Shown piece after piece: positions 20,168-31,800 of a DNA stretch of 64,000 nucleotides (within the stretch, counting starts at the first letter, position 1; every line of letters begins with the position of its first letter). Under the pieces are notes generated by a model, which saw only the letters and a list, made by a program, of their open reading frames with translations, was not told the origin of the DNA and did no database searches. This stretch comes from an uncultured Flavobacteriales bacterium (GTDB taxonomy: Bacteria; Bacteroidota; Bacteroidia; Flavobacteriales_D; Parvicellaceae). Both the position numbers and the translations under genes were made by a program. The DNA is taken from contig CALSNM010000001.1 of assembly GCA_943787725.1 (NCBI GenBank), positions 310,001 to 374,000 on the forward strand, given 5' to 3'.

Positions 20168-22651
20168 TTAATCTTTACTAAAAAATAACCGACCCGAAAG
20201 CATTACATTTCTTCCTGGCGAACTTATCCCAGATGCAAACATTTTATAATGCTGATCAAACAGGTTGTTTAATGCGAACTGAAGCGTAACAGACTCATTG
20301 AAAGATAAACTTGCTCTCACATTAATTGTATACCATGAAGGGCTTCCATCAACCGTTGCTTCTTGAGGGTTATCCGAGGTTCCTGCAGCAAAATTAGCTT
20401 TTCTTTTCCAACCATTATAATGACTAAACACCTCTAAATCCCAGTTTTCCTTTTCCAACAGCAAACCGGTCTTGCCAAATAATGGAGGTATATGAGCAAA
20501 CGGATCCTCAGAGCTTGTTAAGTATCCTCTAGTATAATTTATACTCGATGAAAGATGGATGTTCTTGGTAAAGATAATCTTAACTCTTCCAGAACCTCCA
20601 TATATAATTGCCTGTTCGGCATTTATGTTTGTTTGGATTTTTCTGTTTTCACCTTCGTAAATTAACGAATCTAATCCATTCAACTCGTAATCCTCTCTTA
20701 TAATAGCATTATTCAAGACTGTGCAAAACCCAGTAGCTCCAATCGTAAGAAAATTTACTTTGTAAGTGTTAATTCCATTAGCATGATATTCCCGTTGGAA
20801 CGTTTTGGAAAAGCCTAACTCAGCACTATAAGCATATTCCGGTGTAATTTCATTATTCGGAATTACTACAAAATCGCCTTTTTTGAAAACCTTCCCAAAA
20901 TCATCAATATTTGGAGACCTAAAGCCTGTACTAATATTAAAGTTTGACTTAAAATTCTTTGTCGGCAAATAGACTAGACCTAAATTACCAGAAAAAGCTT
21001 GACTTGTTGTGTTGAGTGTCTCAAAAGGCAACGCAACAAACGAATCATCGATAAATCGAGCTTGTAAGTTATTATAATTGTACCTCCCTCCTATCTTGGC
21101 AATTAGCTTTTTAAACGTGCGCGCATAGCTTAAATAAAATGCCCCTGTACTCATTCCGCTCCCTCCATCGGGATATCGAGTGGATTCACTACCCTTTTCA
21201 TTTGTTGTGATATCTTCAGTGAATGCAGCTGATACAACAGTATTATTCGTGATTTCTATGCCGTAAAACAATTCTGATGTGCTATCCATAACACGCACTA
21301 AGTCCGCATTAAACCCATACACTTTAACATTTTCACTATTACTACTTCTTGTATTTGACCCGAATTTTCTTTTAAATCTCTCTTCATTTATATTTTGTGC
21401 AGATGCAATAAAAGAAGCTTTTGAAAATAAAAAATTCGAAGATGATATTTCGGCTTTTAAGGCTGCGAACATTCTTTCTTGAGGTCCATAATGCCACTCT
21501 GAATATTCTAAGCTTCCATCCTCTAGAACATTATTGAGTCTATCAAACCTGGGAACATTTGTTGAATTTGAATATTGTGTGTTCAATTTAAATGTCACAT
21601 ACTCGGAGTGTCTGAAAATAAATTTTTGAAGGGCATCAAATTGTTTATAAGCTGTTCCGACTTGTAAATTTGGGTTCTTATTAATTACCACCGAATCCTT
21701 TCCTTCAATTCTTTTAGAATAAAGATTAATTTTCCCAAAATCATCATATCCGTGGAGGCGTTTACTTCCCGATAATAAATCTCCAAAATCATTTACCGAA
21801 ACAGAGGTAATTGAACCAAACTTGCTACCGCCTATTGCGACATCAAAATGTCCCGACTTTTCCTGGTTAGAACTATTATATCGCAACATTCCTGATCCGC
21901 TTGTAACAATTGAGTCACCTTTAGAAAGCTTTGGATCTTTTGTGTGAAAGTGAACCACTCCACCAATTGCATCACTGCCGTAAACTGCAGATCCTGGTCC
22001 ATAGAGAATCTCCACTTGAGAAAGAATGTTGTTGTCAACCGTAATGCTATTATGTAGGTGACCTCCACGATAAATAGCATTGTTTAAACGAACACCATCG
22101 ACAACCAAAAGAACTCTATTTGCTTCGAAACCCCTTATTATTGGGCTTCCTCCTCCCATTTGGCTCTTTTGAACCTGAATCCCATCAGCATTTTGCAATA
22201 CATCTGCAGTAGTCTGAGCACTTAGCTCTTCTAATTTTTCAGCAGAAATAAATTCAGTTTGATTGGTGGATTTTTCTTTATTCCCATTTTCATTCCTGAG
22301 TGGTGCAATTATGTGAACCCCATTGAGCATGTTGCTTGTGGACTCCATTATTACCCAACGACCTTCGTCTAATATAGTGGCTACCGTTAATTTTTGCGTT
22401 TTATACGACGCAATAGTAAAAACGACTGTATCATTTATTCCAAATTGAGAAATGTTCGTATTTCCTTTATAACCTGTATTCGTACATTTTGTTTGAAGAA
22501 CATTGCAAATATCTACTTTTTCCAGAGGTTCAAACATTTCGTTTACAACTCTTATCTGTTGGGCATTAAATAAAGAAACACGGCAAAAGAAGATCACCAT
22601 GAAAACACATAGAACTTTCCCAATATTTAACCTTTCGCACCTATGTTTCAT
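20168..22651 (-). CDS. TonB-dependent outer-membrane receptor (827 aa)
   Basis: Outer-membrane active transporter. Signal peptide at about residues 1-31; a short carboxypeptidase-like N-terminal extension; plug domain (about 130-250) with ADVLQNADGIQVQKS, SPIIRGFEANRVLLVVDGVRLNN and the typical VEILYGPGSAVYGSDAIGGVV; then a 22-strand barrel to the C-terminus ending in an aromatic strand (MLSGRLFFSKD). The plug wording resembles haem/iron-type receptors, but the ligand cannot be read from sequence. ATG at 22649-22651 is preferred over a TTG one codon upstream. Only 3 nt separate it from the recO stop, so the two are co-transcribed. The gene is intact although both upstream neighbours are frameshifted. 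Confidence 0.92.
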   Translation of the reverse strand: MKHRCERLNIGKVLCVFMVIFFCRVSLFNAQQIRVVNEMFEPLEKVDICNVLQTKCTNTGYKGNTNISQFGINDTVVFTIASYKTQKLTVATILDEGRWVIMESTSNMLNGVHIIAPLRNENGNKEKSTNQTEFISAEKLEELSAQTTADVLQNADGIQVQKSQMGGGSPIIRGFEANRVLLVVDGVRLNNAIYRGGHLHNSITVDNNILSQVEILYGPGSAVYGSDAIGGVVHFHTKDPKLSKGDSIVTSGSGMLRYNSSNQEKSGHFDVAIGGSKFGSITSVSVNDFGDLLSGSKRLHGYDDFGKINLYSKRIEGKDSVVINKNPNLQVGTAYKQFDALQKFIFRHSEYVTFKLNTQYSNSTNVPRFDRLNNVLEDGSLEYSEWHYGPQERMFAALKAEISSSNFLFSKASFIASAQNINEERFKRKFGSNTRSSNSENVKVYGFNADLVRVMDSTSELFYGIEITNNTVVSAAFTEDITTNEKGSESTRYPDGGSGMSTGAFYLSYARTFKKLIAKIGGRYNYNNLQARFIDDSFVALPFETLNTTSQAFSGNLGLVYLPTKNFKSNFNISTGFRSPNIDDFGKVFKKGDFVVIPNNEITPEYAYSAELGFSKTFQREYHANGINTYKVNFLTIGATGFCTVLNNAIIREDYELNGLDSLIYEGENRKIQTNINAEQAIIYGGSGRVKIIFTKNIHLSSSINYTRGYLTSSEDPFAHIPPLFGKTGLLLEKENWDLEVFSHYNGWKRKANFAAGTSDNPQEATVDGSPSWYTINVRASLSFNESVTLQFALNNLFDQHYKMFASGISSPGRNVMLSGRLFFSKD

Positions 22652-22654
22652 CAA

Positions 22655-23381
22655 TTAATCTTCAAAAATAGTTTCCAAAATTTTGTGCGAAGTTATTATA
22701 TCCTTTCTCATTCCCAATTGCATTTCATAGTATTTAACCATTGCACCTAATAACTCCTTTCGTTCAGGATTAGTATAATTCAATGCTGAAATCTGCATCA
22801 AATTTCGTGCCTATAAGCTGTCTAAAAAGTTCGGACAATTCAACCGATAAATGGTAATCAAAAATATCCTTAGGAAATTCAAAAACTCCTTCTTTTAAAC
22901 TAAAATATTTTTGAGCTAGGCTTCTCTGGGTGCTGAGGGCTGAAAACCAAAATACCTTGAAAGCCTCATTAAAAAAACCAGATGGAAGTTGGCATTAAAT
23001 GCGCTTTCATCAAAAATAGAGATCGCGGTAGAAGTATAGTCGGTATAATTCTGGATTTGTTTCCTCCTCTTTAATGCACTTGTATAAAACTTCTGTGAGA
23101 AATATAGCTACCATGCTCTTTCTTACATCCATTGTAATAGAAACAGGTGGTTTTTGCAACTTAATTAGACCCGCATAGTTAAGGTTTTTATTTGGATTAT
23201 ATGAGCACTCTATTTCTAACAAATGAAAAGGTTGTAGAACTGCGGCTGCCCCTTTCTTTTTCTTTATCCCTTTTGCAATAAACGATTGCAAACCATATTC
23301 CTCTGTAAATACTTTTAAAACAACACTTGTTTCCGAGTAAGGGAAATGCTTCAAGTAAATTCCTTTTATCGATTGCCGCAT
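22655..23381 (-). CDS. recO: DNA repair protein RecO (frameshifted, ~240 aa after correction)
   Basis: RecO loads RecA and anneals strands in RecF-pathway recombinational repair. The intact first 116 codons give the OB-fold domain (MRQSIKGIYLKHFPYSETSVVLKVFT, AKGIKKKKGAAAVLQPFHLLEIE). The rest continues in other frames: an extra base near 23042 leads to DYTSTAISIFDESAFN..., a missing A near 22923 to SLAQKYFSLKEGVFEFP..., and an extra base near 22787 to LNYTNPERKELLGAMVKYYE...ETIFED. With these three corrections the protein is the usual ~240 aa. The start is 4 bp after the histidine kinase stop. Three indels in one conserved repair gene look more like sequence errors than decay; if real, recO is dead here. 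Confidence 0.8.
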
Positions 23382-23385
23382 CTAC

Positions 23386-24842
23386 TTATTTGTTCGGAAG
23401 TTCCACATAAAATGTAGTTCCATCTCCTATTTGTGTCTCAAAATAAATTTGACCCGTTATGGTTATCTACCATCTGCTTTACCATCGCTAAACCCAAACC
23501 AGCCCCAGTAGATTTCGTAGTGAAATTTGGCGAAAATATCTTTTTTTCAATTTCTTGAGTTATTCCACCACCATTATCTTTGATAAAAATCAAATGTGTA
23601 TTTCCTTTTGGAACTAAGCCCAACCTTTATAATTCCTCTTCTATCATCCGGAATTGCTTGAATCGCATTTTTTATCAGATTACTAAACACGCGATTTAAT
23701 TGTTCTTTATCTCCCAAGACTATTGCCTCATTTGATGTCATTTCCTTCAAACACAACATCAACCTCAACAGTCTCGCTAAATAATTCACATGTTGATCTT
23801 AGCACTTCTTTGATATCAGTTTCCGAAATAGTAGCTTTTGGCATTTGAGCAAAATTAGAAAATTCATTTGCTATAGATGTCAATGTGTCAATTTGCTGTA
23901 CCATTTTAGCCGAAAACTTTGAAAGCTTTTCCTTAAAATCTGGATCATTTTTATCCAATGCTCTTTCCAAATGTTGAACACTCAATCTCATCGGCGTTAA
24001 AGGATTTTTGATCTCATGTGCCACTTGCCTTGCCATTTCTCTCCAAGCACTTTCTCTTTCACTCTTTGCTAGTTTCTCGGTACTTGACTCTAACTCCTTA
24101 ATCATTAAATTATATTCATCCACCAACGCTCCTATTTCGTCTTCTCCTTTCCAGTCAATTAATAAATTCTTCTTATTAATTTTAACCTCTTTCAGCTTGT
24201 TTGCAATTTCCCTAAGAGACTTTGTAATGTAATTCGACAATAGGTATGCAAGTAAGCTTGCTCCAATTAGTAAGAAGACATATATCTCTAGCAGCGTTGT
24301 TAAAAAAGGTGCCAAATCGCTTTTGTCATTCGAGTTCTCTAAATTATATGGAATATTAATGATGGCAATTTCTTGCCCCTTATTATTTAAAACATAAGAA
24401 TAAGTAGATACATAATGTTTTTTTAAACTCTCTACTTGACGTTGTTTTGACGACTCTGTAACTTTTCTAGAAGTTCTGGCGCGATAGTTCGTGTATAAAA
24501 TTCCGGATCACTTTTATCATCTCTACTAGACATTAACACTTGTCCTTTTGTGTTAAAGATATTTATCTCTATGTTGTTTACGTCTGCTAACTCCTTAACT
24601 TTGTACTCAAAATCCTTTCGCACAAAGTCCATGTTTTTAGCAATTTCAACTTCCTTTAAAAAGTACTGTAGGGATGTAGCAACTGTATGTTCCTTTCTTT
24701 TTAATCGGTCTTGATGATATTCCTCATTTTGATTATCGAAAAAAATAATGGTAGTAGCTCCAATTATTAGCAATGATAGTAGAATAATAGCCAACATGGA
24801 TATATAAATCCTTGTTCTAAGGCTTGGACGGTAAAAACTCAT
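23386..24842 (-). CDS. NtrY-like sensor histidine kinase (frameshifted, ~484 aa after correction)
   Basis: Membrane two-component sensor kinase. An N-terminal TM helix (about residues 10-33) is followed by a periplasmic sensor region, a second TM helix (LLEIYVFLLIGASLLAYLL), a HAMP segment (ITKSLREIANKLKEV), an H-box with the phospho-accepting histidine (QVAHEIKNPLTPMR), and N/G1/G2 boxes (NRVFSNLIKNAIQAIP, DNGGGI, GAGLGLAMVKQMV). The gene is read in five pieces: missing base near 24435, extra bases near 23735, 23625 and 23452. Each switch keeps the alignment order of kinase motifs, and the corrected length is exactly 485 codons. No response regulator is adjacent. The final residues after correction are GDGTTFYVELPNK. 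Confidence 0.82.
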
Positions 24843-24896
24843 TTACAAAATATTATTTTCTACACGCACAAATTTTTAGCCAAAATATCGATTGAA

Positions 24897-25818
24897 TCAT
24901 TCCATGTTTGGAACTTCAAAAGTACTGCCTCTCACAAACCGAACACCTATTAATAACTCATGTGTTCCTGAACTATAGTTTCTTCAAATTGGAAGTTGTA
25001 AAATCATATGAATATCCTATCACTAAATTTTCCCGGAATAGATATCCAATCATAGCAGAAGCAGCATCAGCAGTTCGGTAAGCACCGCCTAGCCATATTT
25101 GATTCTTATACGTTACCTTCGCCATCAAGTCAGCTTGAACTGGAGCCGCTTGAACATACTTAACCAAAACAGTTGGTTCAATTTGAATGTCTTCACTCGC
25201 ATTAAAGCGATATCCTCCATGCACATAATAATGATTCTCTAACTTACTTAAACCTGTATTTGTTCCTTCGTCAAATTTTAATTTCGACTGTAAAATGTTT
25301 GGGGCAGACGCTCCAAAATTCCAGTTTTCATGATATAAATAAAATGCAAATTTGGCATCTGGAACAAGCGTTTGCATCACTCCATCAATTATTACCGGAT
25401 CATTCGGAGAATAAGTAGTTATCTTATGACCATCTAACTTCCATTCTGATATTCCAAAACTCGCACCTAACGATAATCGAATGGACTCAGATAGGCTTAA
25501 TTGATAGGAATAAGACCCTTGCAAACCGGTGCGTCTAGTTGGTCCAACGTGATCTGTATAAAGGAATGCACCTACTCCCATCTTTAGATTTTTTGTTGGA
25601 CCATTTACCGTTAATGAATAGGTCCTTGGCGCATCAGACAACCCTACCCACTGGTATCTATGTCCTGACTTAACATCAAAATAAGGTTTCGAACCTGCTA
25701 TTGCGGGATTATATGCATAATCGTTGAATAGAAACTGACTAAAAGTTGGTAACTGCTGTGCCTTCATATGTAATAAAGACAAACTGCAAATTGCTATGAT
25801 TAAATATCTCATTTTCAT
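24897..25818 (-). CDS. PorP/SprF family type IX secretion partner protein (~306 aa, one frameshift)
   Basis: Outer-membrane beta-barrel protein of the PorP/SprF family, which escorts T9SS cargo with type B C-terminal domains to the surface. Signal peptide at residues 1-21 (ATG at 25818; a second ATG two codons later is possible). Family landmarks: PTFSQFLFNDYAYNPAIAGS near the mature N-terminus, GLQGSYSYQL, and IGYSYDFTTSNL near the end. The printed frame stops at 24973, but one extra base at 24978 explains it: the next frame continues KYSSGTHELLIGVRFVR, the canonical end of the family, to a stop at 24897. The gene follows the giant adhesin by 11 bp, the same order as sprB-sprF in gliding flavobacteria, so it is most likely that protein's dedicated partner. 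Confidence 0.88.
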
Positions 25819-25829
25819 CTCTACTTACT

Positions 25830-28800
25830 TTATCGCATTATTGTTACTGGTCCAGTAAAAGCATCCGGATATCTGGGATGATTAAGAACGATTATATAGT
25901 AATATGTCCCCACCGGAAGGTCTTTCCCTTTATATGTGCCGTCAAACTGTTGTACATCTCCGACTGATATAAATAGCTGTTGACCCCATCTATTGTAAAC
26001 TTCAATAACACATTCTGGGAAATCTTTCATCAGATCTAGTTGCCAAGTATCATTTATTCCATCACCATTTGGAGAGAATCCATTAGGAAAAAGTAATTTC
26101 TGGCAATAATTCAACATATACCGTATCGCTATTAACACATCCATTGGTATCTATCACAGTTACTACATAGTTTTCGCTTAATAATACAGTTAATTCAGGA
26201 TTAGCTTCTGTACCCGATGTATCTGTAAAATTTGTGGTTGGTGTCCATTGATATGGCCCATAATCAGCAGTAGGAGAACCACCTATAACTATTGATGTTC
26301 CATAACTTTCACAGGTAGTCAACTCCTGCATCTACTATTGGCAAGGGTAGGTCAAAACTTCAACCGTATCTGATGACTACAATTTAGATCTGTAGCGACG
26401 AATACCAATGTGTCTAAATCTGCAACCAATGGACAATGTACAAAGTGTATCTGTTAAAGATAAAGTTGTGCTAACTCCATTTGTTACTTCAAACCATTCC
26501 ACAGTATAATTAATCGCTCCTGTTGCTGTACCGATTAAATCTATACAATTACCAACACAAAAGCTGCTGTCTATTCCTGCATTTGCAATTAACACATTAA
26601 GTGTGTCTACAGGGATTGTGTCTGTATAAACACATCCCGTAGCATCCGTAATAGTCACTTCATAGTTCATTGGCAGAACATTCGTTATAGATGAACCGCC
26701 TGGGTCAACAAACCCAGATGGCGGAATAGACGCCCAATTATAGACATAAGGCATAGCCCCACCGCTAGCCGTTATATAAATAGCTCCAGCTGTTGAATTA
26801 ACACAATTTGCATCCGTAACAGAATCTACCACTATAGAGATTGCTGAAGGCTCATTTAAGATTACTTCTGAAAATACTGTACACAAATTAGCGTCTGTAA
26901 TTATAACTGTATCCGCACCCACACACAAGTTAGATGCTCCATTTCCTGTAGAAGGGTTTCCTGTCCAGGTATACGTATAAGGTAGTGCTCCTCCTGATAC
27001 TACGGCATAAGCCTCTCCATCACAATTACCCCCACAAGAAGCATCAATTAGTGTAGGACTACTAAATAAAAGGGAGTCTGGAGCAAATACAACCCCAGTT
27101 GAATAACCGAAACATCCGGTACCAGGATCAAATACTTCTAAAGTGTAAGTTCCAGGAGCCAATGAATTAATTGTGCTAGTTAAACCTGCTGGACCCATTG
27201 ATAAACCTTCATTAAACCATTCATATGTTAATATCCCAACAGAATTAGTTACTGCGGCAGATATAGAGCCAGTATTATCATCATAGCAATTACTTTCAAC
27301 TATTTGTAAGGCAACTTCTGGAGCTCCCGTTCCCGGGATAGCAAAGGTTTCCTCTATTTGGCAATTTCCGTCATCAATCGTTAAGGTATATATCCCTTCT
27401 GCTGCTCCAGTCGTATCTGGACCCGTTCCAGCTCCCGGCGACCACACATAACTATAAGTTCCAGTTCCTCCAGTAGTTGTAATTTCAATAGCGCCGTCAG
27501 CACCTCCACAATTAGATGGAGTTACATATGCATTAGTAGTAATAACGGTATTCGCATCAATAGTAGTTTCTCCAACTAAAACACACCCATTTGCATCAGT
27601 AATTTCAACATTATAGGTGCCAACCTCTAGGTTAGATGATAAACTACTTGCATTTCCGTCATGAATCCAAAGATATGTATATGGCAGTGTTCCCCCAATT
27701 GCATTAACCTCAGCAGATCCATCATTTCCTTCATCACAAGTAACATTAACTTCATTCATCGTGTAGCTAGTAGGTCCTCCAACATCACTAACACCAACAT
27801 TAACATTTGCAACACAATTATTAAAATCGGTAACCTGAACAGTTTGAACACCTGGGCATAAACTATTAGCAGCAGCAGCTGGTTTGTCCGTCAGACCAGA
27901 TATATGTATAAGGTGCGGTTCCTCCTAATGCTGTTATTGTTGCTTCGCCATCACAAATTCCACATGTAGCATCAACTACCACTGAAGACCCCGTTATTTC
28001 ATCTGGAGAACCAATAGTTATGGTTTCAAACGAAATACATCCTGCTGCATCGATAACTTGATATATATAAACATCAGCTGGTGCATCTGTTAAATCTTCT
28101 GCCTGAGATATTGCATTTGAATTCCATAGATAGGTAAATGGCGCTGTTCCTGCGATTGTAACATCTACACTACCGTCATTTGAACCAAAGCATGTAACAT
28201 CTGTAATATTATCAACCACAATAACAGGAGCTGCAATATCATTTATCGTAATAACTGTATCTATTCTACATCCATAAGCATCAATAACACCCAAGTTATA
28301 TGTTCCCGCAGGGACATTTGTTGTGTCAGCTCCTGAGCTAATTGCATCCCAATCATATGCGTAAGGGGCTGTACCACCACTAGCATTGGAAAATGCTGCT
28401 CCATTAGATAACAAGCAATTAGCATCTACAACACTGACGTTCGCAATAATCTGAGGAGATTCTATCATAATAAACGAAGTGTCTTTTTGACACCCATTAT
28501 CATCTGTTATCGTTAAATTATAAGTATCGGCTACTAAGTTCGTAATATCTTGGTTGCTTGTGGGGGTAAAACCAGGAAGCAAAGCCGTCCATGAATAGGT
28601 ATATGGAGCAGTTCCTTGGGACACCGTAATGTCAATCTCTCCTGCTCCTCCATGGAAGCAACTATCAATTACAACAACTGATGTAAGAAGCATTGAATCT
28701 GGCTGTGCAATTGTATACTGATCCGATATTGTACATCCATTAGAATCTGTGGCTACAACCGTATAAGTTCCGGTGTCGATTGCAAGAAGGTCTTCTGTCA

Positions 28801-31800
28801 GCGTAGGATTTGGAGTGAATCCGCTATTAGTACTGGTCCAACTATATGTATAATCAGGAAAAAGCACAAAAGGAGTACCTCCCACAACCGTTACATCAAT
28901 ACTTCCGTCCATTGCACCTAAGCAAAGCACATTGGCATCTATCGCGGAGATTGCAAGAGCAGAAGGTTCTAAAATACTATCACTATAAGTTGCTATACAT
29001 CCATCGGAATCCGTCACAGTAAGCGTATCATATATTGGCCCTGAATTAGTAAGGTCTTGGGTTACTGCACCAGATTGGCTCCATGAAAAACTTGTATATG
29101 GAGCTGTTCCACCAGACACAGTAACTATTATTGATCCATCATTATCACCAAAACAAGTTACGTCTGTTTGCGATACTAAGGTAATTATGGGTGCGCTAGG
29201 ATTGGTAACCGATTCATTAGCAGTTGATGTACAACCCAAATCATCTGTAACTGTAACTGTAGTAGTTTGCGGTGACAATCCTGTTTCCGTTGCATTGTCA
29301 ATGCCTATTCCATTAAAATCCCAGTCAATAGAATGTGGCAACACGCCCCCAACTGCAACTACCGTAACTGAACCATCATTACCCGCACAAGAAACTGGAG
29401 TACTTGAAGTGGTTAATGTCAGAGTAGGGTTATCGTTTAAGTCGTAACATTCTGAAGCCTGGCAACTATTCCCGTCTGTTAAAGTAACACAGTATTGACC
29501 CGCTTCCAGGCCTGTAATATCTTCATTGGTTGAAACATATCCATTTGGTCCAGTCCATGCAAAAGTTGATGCACCTACATTATCGGTAGGGACAAGATCG
29601 ATTTCACCTGTAAATTCTGATGCACACAATGGGTTGGATAGTGTTGCAGGTAATGTAATTTCTAAAGGAGCCAAAATGTCAATGACTACGGACGAAACAC
29701 AGCCATCTTGTGTATCTTCGATGGTATATTGTCCAGGTAATAGACCGGTAGGATTTATTGTATTGTCAGCAATTACGGTTGGACCACTAGTGTAAAATAA
29801 AGAATCTCCGGATGTAACTGAGGTAATCGTGATACTACCATCAGAATCTCCAAAACAAGTTATATCAGTTTGTGTAAAAGTTATCGGTGCAGATGAAAGA
29901 GAAACAATGCACTCAGCGTTTGTCGCTGGACAGCCGTTACCATCCGTTACAGTAACATTATAACAACCTTGAAATAGCCCATTAACAGTTGCTGTATTTC
30001 CGACAACTGCTCCGGTTGATGGGTTTGTCCACAAATATGTATAGTCATTTGGTAATAATCCAGGCGTTCCTCCGGCTGCCACCACTGAAACAGAACCATC
30101 TGGTGTTGCACAATCCGATGACGAGATTGAAGATGTTAAAGATGTTACTTGCGTAGGGGTTATTATAGTAAATGTTCCGGATGCAATACATCCATTTGCA
30201 TCTATTCCATTTAGAGTGTAAGACCCATCTCCTATTTCCAAATCTTCAGTATCATCATTATCGCCGGTGCCATCATTGTCCCAATCAAAAGTATGAGGTC
30301 CAGTACCACCAGTTGGAGTAATATCTATCAAGCCAAGACTGTCAAAACATGCTGGTTGAGTAACAACTCCAGGAAGTTCATAAATCGCAGGTTCAGTAAC
30401 TTCGACTGACCTAAGGTCTTGGCAACCCGTGAGATCATCTGTAGCGGTAAGTGTATATGTTCCTGCACATAGACTAGAAATGTCATCCAACACGCTTGAA
30501 AAAGCTGCTGGACCAGACCAAGACAATGTAAACGGATTTATACCCGTAACGGTAGAAGTAATATCTCCGTCACAAACACCAAAACATGAGATCATTGTAG
30601 AATCATCAACAACTATTGAAGGAACGGCTTCTCTTGAAACAGCAACCAAAGTGGATTCCATACAACCATTCCCATCTGTTACTTCAACCGTATAAGTTCC
30701 TTCTGTTAGTCCTGTTTCAGTGTCAGCTGCTCCTAGAGATACAGACAAAGGATCGTACCATTGATAAGTATATTCCGGCGAAGGCACAATTGGTGTTCCT
30801 CCCACTGCTACAACCGTTGCTTGTCCATCATTACCCGCACAAGAAGCAGTCACGCTTGAACCAGTCAATGTTAAAGCAGGAATACTATTTATATCGTAAC
30901 ATTCTGCGGCCTGACAACCATTCCCATCTGTTAGGGTAATACAATATTGTCCAGATTCCAAACCAGTTAAATCTTCATCGGTTGAGACATATGCATTTGG
31001 ACCAGTCCATGCAAAAGTTGTTACTCCTAAATTATCCGTAGGTGTAATATCAATTTCACCTGTAAGTTCTCCTGCACATAAAGGATGAATTATTGCTTCA
31101 GCCAATGTAATTTCTAATGGACCTAAAACATCAATAACCACAGAAGAAATACAACCATCTTTAGTGTCTTCCAAAGTATACTGTCCTGGAGACAATCCCG
31201 TAGGGTTCAATGTATTATTCGAAATTACGGTTGGGCCACTAGTGTAAAATAAAGAATCGCCTGAAGTAACAGAGGTAATTGAGATACTGCCATCAGCAGA
31301 ACCAAAACAAGTTACATCGGTCTGTGTAAAAGTTATAGGAGGTGATGAAAGAGAAGAAATACACTCAGCCTCGACTATTGGACAATCGTTTGCATCTGTG
31401 ATCTCTAGGTTATAACATCCCTGCAATAACGCCGATACAGTTGGCGTATTTCCAACAACAGCTCCCGTTAACGCACTTGTCCATGAATACGTATAATCAT
31501 TTGGCAAGGTGCCAGGGGTTCCTCCTCCTGCTATTACCGAGACAGAACCATCTGCAGTAAAACAATCTGTTGAGGGTACTGATGAGGTTGAAGCTGTTAC
31601 TTGCGAAGGTTGTGTTATAGTAAATGTTCCTGTCGCAGTACAACCATTTGCGTCTACTCCAATTACTACATAAGTTCCGTCTTCTATTTCCAAATCTTCA
31701 ATATCGTCATTATCACCTGTTCCATCATTATCCCAGTCAAAAACTGTATATGGCCCAGTACCTCCAGTTGGAGTAATATCTATCAAGCCGAGACTGTCAA

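Noticed and set aside
26083-27759. Separate small genes downstream of the giant adhesin frame
   Set aside because: Repeats and the CHU_C domain continue in order across the breaks; they are parts of one frameshifted gene.
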